The notes under the pieces were generated by a model. It was not told the origin of the DNA. It searched no databases and saw only the letters and a program-made list of their open reading frames with translations. From Sphingomonas sp. FARSPH (GTDB taxonomy: Bacteria > Pseudomonadota > Alphaproteobacteria > Sphingomonadales > Sphingomonadaceae): a stretch of DNA of 64,000 bases. Where the stretch lies: the NCBI RefSeq assembly GCF_003355005.1, contig NZ_CP029985.1, forward strand, positions 1,541,001 through 1,605,000. Direction: 5' to 3'. Made by a program: the position numbers and the translations under genes. Positions 61,801 to 64,000 of the stretch are shown here, piece after piece; within the stretch, counting starts at the first letter, position 1; every line of letters starts with the position of its first letter.

Positions 61801-63945
61801 GCCGCGCCGACCGCGGCGGACCGCGACGGCATCGCCGTCGCCTACGCCAGCGCGGGGACGAGCATCGATCTCGCGACATCGATCACCGGCGTCGTATCGG
61901 GCGTGACGATCACCACGCCGCCAGCACACGGCAGCGCGTCGGTCAGCGGCACCATCGTCACCTACGTCCCCGCGAACGGCTATTTCGGTGCCGACAGCTT
62001 CGGCTATGCCGCGACGGGACCGGGCGGCACCTCCGCCCCGGCGAGCGTGCGGCTGACCGTCGCCGCGCCGCCACCGCCGGCGGCCAAGCCGGGGGCGGGC
62101 AGCGTCGCGGGCTCGACGCAGGGCGGGACCCAGGTCGGCATCGACCTCGGCGCACTGGTCGACGGCGTCACCACGGGCGTCGAGATCGTCGTCCAGCCGC
62201 AGCACGGCACGGTGACGCTGAGCGCCGCGCCGGCGGGCAATGCCGTCGCGCTCGGCGGCCGCGATGCGGCGACCGGCGTCATCTCGACCGCCGCGACCGG
62301 GGGCCGCTACACCGCGACCTACACGCCGGCCGCGGGCTTCGCCGGGGTCGACAGCTTCCAGTTCGTCGCGGTCGGCCCCGGCGGGCGCTCGGCAGCGGCG
62401 ACGGTGACGATCACCGTCCTCGGCACCGCGCCCATCGCGCAGAACAAGGTGGCGAGCATCGGCGACGGCCAGCAGGTGTCGATCGATCTCACCGCCGGCG
62501 CGGTCGGCGGGCCGTTCACCGCGGCGCAGGTAGTGAGCGCCAGCCCGGCCGGAGTCGCGCAGACCGCGATCGTCGCGACGGGCGCCGGCTACCGCCTCGA
62601 CGTGACGCCCGCGAACCGCTTCGGCGGGACGCTCGCGATCCGCTACACGCTGACCAATGCGTTCGGCACGTCGACGCCGGCGACCGTCACGGTCACCGTC
62701 GCCGCGCGGCCCGACCCCTCGCTCGACCCGACGCTGCGCGGGTTGAGCGATGCGCAGGCGGAAAGCGCCCGTCGCCTGACGCGCGCGCAGATCGACAACT
62801 TCATGCGCCGCGCCGAGACGCTGCATGGCGGTGGCGGCCGCGCGGGCGTCTCGATGGGAACGCGTCTCAACGCGCTCGGTATCGGCGGTACCGGGGTCGC
62901 GAGCGGCCAGTCGTTCGGCGAGCGGATGCTCCATCCGGGGGCGACCAGCCCGCGCGACGATCTCGATCGCCGCTCGGAACTCGCCGCCGCGCTCGACGGC
63001 GCCGCGCCGGGTGCGCGCACGATCGGCCGCCATGCCGCCGGCGCACCCGCCGCGACCGATACGGCCGCGGACCCAGCGGACGCGACCGACGGCACGAAGG
63101 GTGGGCGCCGGATCGGCGCGCCGGGGATCTGGTCGGGCGGTTCGGTCGACGTCGGCACGCTCGACGCGCGAGAGGGCCGCAGCAAGATCACCGCAAGCAC
63201 CGCGGGTCTCAGCGCAGGCGTCGACGTCCGCGTCGCGCCGGGGGTCACGCTCGGCGTGGGCGGCGGCTATGGCAACGAGGCGAGCCGGATCGGCGGCGAT
63301 GCGGCGCGGCTGCGCACGCACGGCACGATGGCGGCGGCCTATGCCAGCGTCACGCCGGTCGACGGCACGTTCATCGACGGCATGATCGGGCGCGGTGACC
63401 TCGACATGCGCCTCCGGCGCCTGGTCGCGCAGACCGGCGGGGTCGCGGTCGGCGATCGCAAGGCGGACCTGGTGTTCGGCGCGCTGGCGGCGGGGATCGA
63501 TCGCAGCGCACGGACGCTGCGCTGGTCCGCCTATGGCCGGTTCGAATATATGCAGGCCGATCTGGCGGCCTATCGCGAAACCGGCGCGGATCGCTACAAC
63601 CTTCGCTTCGACGCACGCCGGCTACGGTCGCTGGGCGGGGTGCTCGGCGGCCGGATCGAGGGGCTGTACCGCACCACGTTCGGCGCGATGATGCCGCGGC
63701 TGCGCGCCGAATGGCGGCATGAATTCGCCGACGCCGATCCGCAGCTGCTCGATTACGCCGACATCGCCGGCCCGGCCTATTACCGCCTCGACACGCTCGG
63801 CTGGAGGCGCGACCAGTTCCAGCTGTCGATCGGGACGCGGGCGGCGCTGCCCGACGACTGGCTGCTCGATCTCGACCTCGGCGTATCGGCCGGGCAGGGG
63901 CAGCGCTCGGGCACGGTGCGCGTCGGTATCGGCAAGGGCTTCTGA
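49864..63945 (+). CDS. Giant He_PIG-repeat autotransporter adhesin
   Basis: The 4,693-residue protein starts at GTG 49864 (ribosome site ggggggaagtta); an ATG 21 codons later is weaker. A signal peptide region (RRHVVAAAAGLAAMCGGLMP, cleavage near ARAFA) is followed by a beta-rich head with Cys pairs. Then come a cadherin-like module, a TIG domain (about 423-505), an Ig-like module (about 510-600) and another cadherin-like module. The main array covers residues 785-3889: 34 putative-Ig modules with repeating AYSQTLTASGG, GALPAGVTL and TATDSSTG motifs. After it come three cadherin-like modules (about 3890-4280), a helical linker (SDAQAESARRLTRAQIDNFM) and an autotransporter barrel from about 4419 that ends in GKGF, as needed for BAM insertion. 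The passenger would extend from the cell surface and mediate adhesion or biofilm (inference). Type V secretion is inferred from the barrel. Confidence 0.92.
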   Translation: MVGDLADAFDASCARLARHSGMIGDARRPARSWRRHVVAAAAGLAAMCGGLMPARAFASTGCDQINAGALNRQVTYTNGSISAANTKLNGATTAATILRTTQTSDQVFGTGAYYPDATTTFAFAANDQITLSSSISGFSTGTNATSSLRVGLRRGVSATTGSNVGYIVTYTSNATQPNVDLTISNETALGVQFTMGGSTASGTITTTVTCTPAASAPTLGSFTYGSTVAYNAGSATATNIDVATGGNATNTPTGYTVSDSAGGTYGASAATAGGGTVTIASNGAAAYTPRVGYRGNDTFYARASNGGGTSNPASVTVSVGNPTLTATLTGSGARQGAALSGYAVTPAGGASPYTCALNSGSAAPPAGVTLATNCTLSGTPTVSGTFSFAVDVTDSSVTGANGSTASPWTQNNVAIGGFVIAAPLPTIAAIAPAVGPTGQGTSVTITGTNFTGATAVTFGGVGASTFTVTSATQITATTPATVTAGAVDVVVTTPGGVATSTNGFRFSAAPAAPVVTAPANGATTGATRPTYTGTAGANLTVTVLVDGASIGTTTASAAGNWTTTQPTALAATSHTVAAQATNADGLTGPVSASNTFTVTPAPLASAYTAPAVAYNPGGGSATSFSIAAKASGSPTGFAVGSAATAQGGAVSITNAGLVSYTAPVGFRGNDSFTYTASNAGGTSAPAVVTVPVSNPALSATLSGSGTRGVALGGVAIAGAGGLAPYSCATTLVSGALPAGTTLASDCTIIGTPTASGSFSFTVGLTDSSQPAFTQTSGTLTLVIAAPTLTLTPSTLPGATAGVAYSQALSAGGGVAPYSYAVTTGALPSGITLAGGTLSGTPTQAGIYNVTITATDSATAGSGGPYTAARSYALTVAAPTIALTQATIPAGTAGVAYSQTLTASGGTPGYTYAVTSGALPAGVTLATGGTLSGTPTAAGTFNVTITATDSSTGSGAPYSGSRAYTLTIAAPTIALTPTTIPAGTAGTAYSQTLTASGGTPAYTYAVTAGALPAGVTLSTSGTLSGTPIGSGTFNFTVTATDSTTGTGAPYTGSRSYALTITAPTVTLTPAMISAGTAGVAYSETLTASGGTPTYTYAVTAGALPAGLTLSTGGTLSGTPTAAGTFNVTITATDSSTGSSAPYSGSRAYTLTIAAPTITLTPTTIPAGTAGAAYSQTLSASGGTPTYTYAVTAGALPAGLTLATGGTLSGTPVGSDRYNFTVTATDSTTGSGAPYTGSRSYALTIAAPTIALTQTTIPAGTAGVAYSETLNATGGTPGYTYAVTAGALPAGVTLSTGGTLSGTPTAAGTFNVTITATDSSTGSGAPYTGSRNYTLTIAAPTIALTPTTISAGTAGTAYSQTLTASGGTPAYTYAVTAGALPAGVTLATSGTLSGTPVGSGTFNFTITATDSTTGAGAPYTGSRSYALTIAAPTVTLTPTSVPAGTAGVAYSETLTATGGTPGYTYAVTAGALPAGVTLATGGTLSGTPTAAGTFNVTITATDSSTGSGAPYTGSRAYTLTIAAPTIALTPTTIPAGTAGTAYSQTLTASGGTPAYTYAVIAGALPAGLTLSTSGTLSGTPVGSGTYNFTLTATDATTGTGAPYTGSRSYALTIAAPTIALTPTSVPAGTAGVAYSETLTASGGTPGYTYAVTAGALPAGLTLSTSGTLSGTPTAAGTFNVTITATDSSTGTGAPYTGSRAYTLTVAAPTIALTPTTIPAGTAGVAYSQTLTASGGTPAYTYTVTAGALPAGVTLSSSGALSGTPVGSGTYTFTVTATDSTTGAGAPYAGSQSYTLSIAAPTIAVSPASTPGATVGVAYRISLSATGGTAPYAFVVTAGALPAGLTLAADGTLGGTPTAGGSFSFAVTATDASTGRFTGTRSYMLTVGAPTIALAPASLPAGTVGAGYNSSITASGGTPIYTYAVTAGALPAGLTLTSDGTLSGTPTAAGSFTATITATDASTGGTRYTGSQAYTLSIAAAALSLQPATLPAATARAAYAASVSATGGTAPYSYRVSAGSLPAGVTLATDGTLSGTPSAPGNFTVTIAATDSSTGAGAPFTATRSYTLAVAAPPLSIATTTLPAMTVGRAYSATIAASGGIAPYGYAVTAGTLPTGISLASDGTLSGVPTAGGSFAVTITVTDGATQSAAQAYTIAVAGAAIAIAPTTLPSATPGLAYSQTLAATGGTAPYTYAITTGSLPAGLTLASNGTLAGTPTAGGSFTFAVTATDGSTGSGPYTGTQSYTLAVGTPTIVVTGTGLPGGTVGAAYGATLGASGGVGPYRYAVSSGALPAGLTLVSDGTLAGTPTASGNFPITITATDSSTGAGPFSGSRALVIAIAAPTIALTPATLPAATPGTAYSQTLTAAGGIAPYGYAITAGALPPGVTLSTSGTLAGTPTAGGSFAFTVTATDSAGGNGPHGGSQAYTLTVGAPTVALAPTSLPAATAGTAYSQTLGATGGTAPYGYAVTAGALPAGVTLAANGTLSGTPTATGSFGFTVTATDSSTGAGPYAGTRAYTLLVNAAPIALGTAALPAGTVGTAYAGAVAATGGVAPYRYAVSADALPTGVTLASDGTLSGTPTASGTFTATVTVTDSATGTAATASRAYTIAIAAPALTLSPATLPTATSGAAYSQTLAAGGGTAPYTYAVSAGSLPAGLTLSSTGTLAGTPTAGGSFTFTLTATDSSTGAGPYSVSRAYTLAIAAPTVVVDTTALPGATVGTAYAATLAASGGVGPYRYAVSAGALPAGVTLASDGTLSGTPTTGGSFAVTVTATDSSGGSGPFSGSRALTLTVAAPTLALTPANLPAGTVGTSYAATLAATGGTPGYTYAVSAGALPTGVTLDAKTGALSGTPTASGSFAVTITATDSSTGAGPYSATRAYTIAVAAPTIAITPASLPAANVGTAYAQTVSATGGTPGYRFAVSAGALPAGITLAANGTLSGTPTAGGRFAFTLTATDSSTGSGGAFSASQAYVLAVDAPTLALAQATLPGGNVGSAYSASVAATGGVAPYRYAVSAGALPAGVTLDAATGTLAGTPTAGGSFAFTLTATDSSTGAGPYSVSRAYTLAVAAPTLALAQATLPGGNVGSAYSASVAATGGVAPYRYAVSAGALPAGVTLDAATGTLAGTPTAGGSFTFTLTATDSSTGAGPYSVSRAYTLAIGAPTVVVDTATLPGATVGNAYTATLSASGGVGPYRYAVTTGALPAGVTLATDGTLSGTPTKGGSFAITVTATDSSGGSGPFSGSRALTLVVAAPTLALTPATLPAGTVGASYAATLAATGGTPGYTYAVSAGALPTGVTLDAKTGALSGTPTASGSFAVTITATDSSTGAGPYSATRTYTIAIAAPTLTLAQATVPGGTVGTAYSASLAASGGVAPYRYSVSTGALPAGVTLDAAAGALAGTPTAGGDFTFTLTATDSSTGAGPYSVSRAYTLAIGAATVAITTATLPDATVAAAYSQTLAANGGIAPYSYAVTAGSLPAGLALSPTGTIAGTPTASGSFTVTIAARDASTGAGPYAGTRTLTLAVRAAAVSIDTAALPDATVAAAYSQALAASGGVAPYSYAVSAGTLPAGLTLSPTGTLSGTPTAGGRFTVTVTATDSSAGAGPASATRVYTLNVAAPAIALTPATLPAATTGAAYSQTLGAAGGIAPYSYAITAGALPTGLTLSSTGTLSGTPTVGGSFAFTVTASDTATGSGPYRGTQAYTLVVGAAAIVVDPAPLATATVGQRYAATLSASGGIAPYRYAVSAGALPAGVTLAGDGTLSGIPTAGGSFAVTISATDSSGGSGPFSATRALTLTVTAPTLALTPTALADGRVQQAYGASLSASGGTAPYSFAVTAGALPTGVTLAANGTLAGTPSVFGTFAFTVTATDASTGSGPYTAAQAYRLVIAAPDAPVAGATSLSVAYGAGPTIVRPVLTGGTATALAIATPPQHGTATVDGLTLRYAPAAGYFGADSFAYTASNDGGTSAPATVSVTVAKPAAPTAADRDGIAVAYASAGTSIDLATSITGVVSGVTITTPPAHGSASVSGTIVTYVPANGYFGADSFGYAATGPGGTSAPASVRLTVAAPPPPAAKPGAGSVAGSTQGGTQVGIDLGALVDGVTTGVEIVVQPQHGTVTLSAAPAGNAVALGGRDAATGVISTAATGGRYTATYTPAAGFAGVDSFQFVAVGPGGRSAAATVTITVLGTAPIAQNKVASIGDGQQVSIDLTAGAVGGPFTAAQVVSASPAGVAQTAIVATGAGYRLDVTPANRFGGTLAIRYTLTNAFGTSTPATVTVTVAARPDPSLDPTLRGLSDAQAESARRLTRAQIDNFMRRAETLHGGGGRAGVSMGTRLNALGIGGTGVASGQSFGERMLHPGATSPRDDLDRRSELAAALDGAAPGARTIGRHAAGAPAATDTAADPADATDGTKGGRRIGAPGIWSGGSVDVGTLDAREGRSKITASTAGLSAGVDVRVAPGVTLGVGGGYGNEASRIGGDAARLRTHGTMAAAYASVTPVDGTFIDGMIGRGDLDMRLRRLVAQTGGVAVGDRKADLVFGALAAGIDRSARTLRWSAYGRFEYMQADLAAYRETGADRYNLRFDARRLRSLGGVLGGRIEGLYRTTFGAMMPRLRAEWRHEFADADPQLLDYADIAGPAYYRLDTLGWRRDQFQLSIGTRAALPDDWLLDLDLGVSAGQGQRSGTVRVGIGKGF
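52492..55251 (+). repeat. Five-fold two-module repeat with exact 552-bp period
   Basis: Unit starts at 52492, 53044, 53596, 54148 and 54700, each beginning gcgccgac. In each unit, the first module ends GTPTAAGTFNVTITATDSST-like and the second GTPxGSxxxNFTVTATDSTT-like. No length change is found over five copies. Confidence 0.9.
58789..59340 (+). repeat. Near-identical tandem pair of modules (276 bp each)
   Basis: Modules at 58789 and 59065 both start APTLALAQATLPGGNVGSAY and differ in only a few residues (GGSFAF against GGSFTF, VA against IG). Confidence 0.9.
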
Positions 63946-63963
63946 CGCCGGAACCGTCTGCCA

Positions 63964-63995
63964 CCCCCGATCGTCCCCTTCGGCACGATCGGGGG
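63964..63995 (+). terminator. Terminator-like hairpin after the autotransporter
   Basis: 11-bp perfect stem cccccgatcgt / acgatcggggg with a 10-base loop, 19 bases after the stop. The window ends before any T-run. Confidence 0.65.
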
Positions 63996-64000
63996 CGGCG

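Noticed and set aside
60307..63321. Minus-strand open frame of 1,004 codons
   Set aside because: Same reason: antisense to the array and barrel, low-complexity Arg/Ala/Gly product.

Overview
The window is high-GC DNA from an alphaproteobacterium, most likely a Sphingomonas or close relative. This is an inference. It rests on the family content: rnd-lptC-lptA order, a double cold-shock-domain protein, a DivK-like regulator divergent from a DUF3572 gene, Coq4, MesX/MesD, DUF3147, a type-B uracil-DNA glycosylase and short palindromic intergenic repeats. No rRNA is present to settle the genus. Genes are packed on both strands, and about 95 percent of the window can be assigned.

1-9.3 kb: LPS-export genes (lptA cut by the left edge, lptC) behind an RNase D gene, then a Gly-rich cold-shock protein, a glutaminyl cyclase, two DUF genes, an ATP-dependent DNA ligase, a membrane metallophosphoesterase, Dps and a GDT1-like membrane protein. 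9.4-18.9 kb: rpmG, a small PAS/chemoreceptor-tip protein, a DivK-like response regulator, DUF3572, a HAD phosphatase, RidA, a FemAB-like acyltransferase, a large membrane protein, argG, an EF-hand protein and a cyclopropane fatty acid synthase. 18.9-26.5 kb: a molybdopterin lipoprotein and cytochrome b pair, a flavin reductase, a TauE-type permease, rlmN, an AraC/GyrI regulator, a phosphatase pair and a small outer-membrane barrel.

26.6-35.9 kb: dnaN, recF and gyrB lie in the ancestral order but are split by other genes. Between dnaN and recF sits a methionine module: a 17-bp-arm palindrome, a promoter and a cobalamin riboswitch ahead of mesX (DUF1852) and mesD (core-MetE methionine synthase), followed by coq4 with its own operator-like palindrome. 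An OmpA-family protein lies before gyrB. 35.9-49.6 kb: a YdfG-like dehydrogenase, an MpaB-type oxygenase whose C-terminus is encoded by an intergenic repeat, a methyltransferase, chorismate mutase, rpsD, an M28 peptidase, the agmatine-to-putrescine genes aguA and aguB with two membrane genes between them, a uracil-DNA glycosylase, folK, tRNA-Lys(TTT), a divergent sulfotransferase and Asp/Asn hydroxylase pair, a GNAT protein, a DUF6916 protein and a tail-collar protein.

49.9-63.9 kb: one gene for a giant autotransporter of about 4,690 residues. It has a signal peptide, several Ig/TIG/cadherin-like domains, 34 tandem putative-Ig (He_PIG) modules of about 91 residues, and a C-terminal autotransporter beta-barrel. 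The array shows layered duplication: five exact-length 552-bp two-module units, a five-module block copied 1,377 bp away, and an almost identical 276-bp tandem pair. This locus and the dual-control methionine module are the most interesting parts of the window. No prophage, insertion sequence or CRISPR array was seen.
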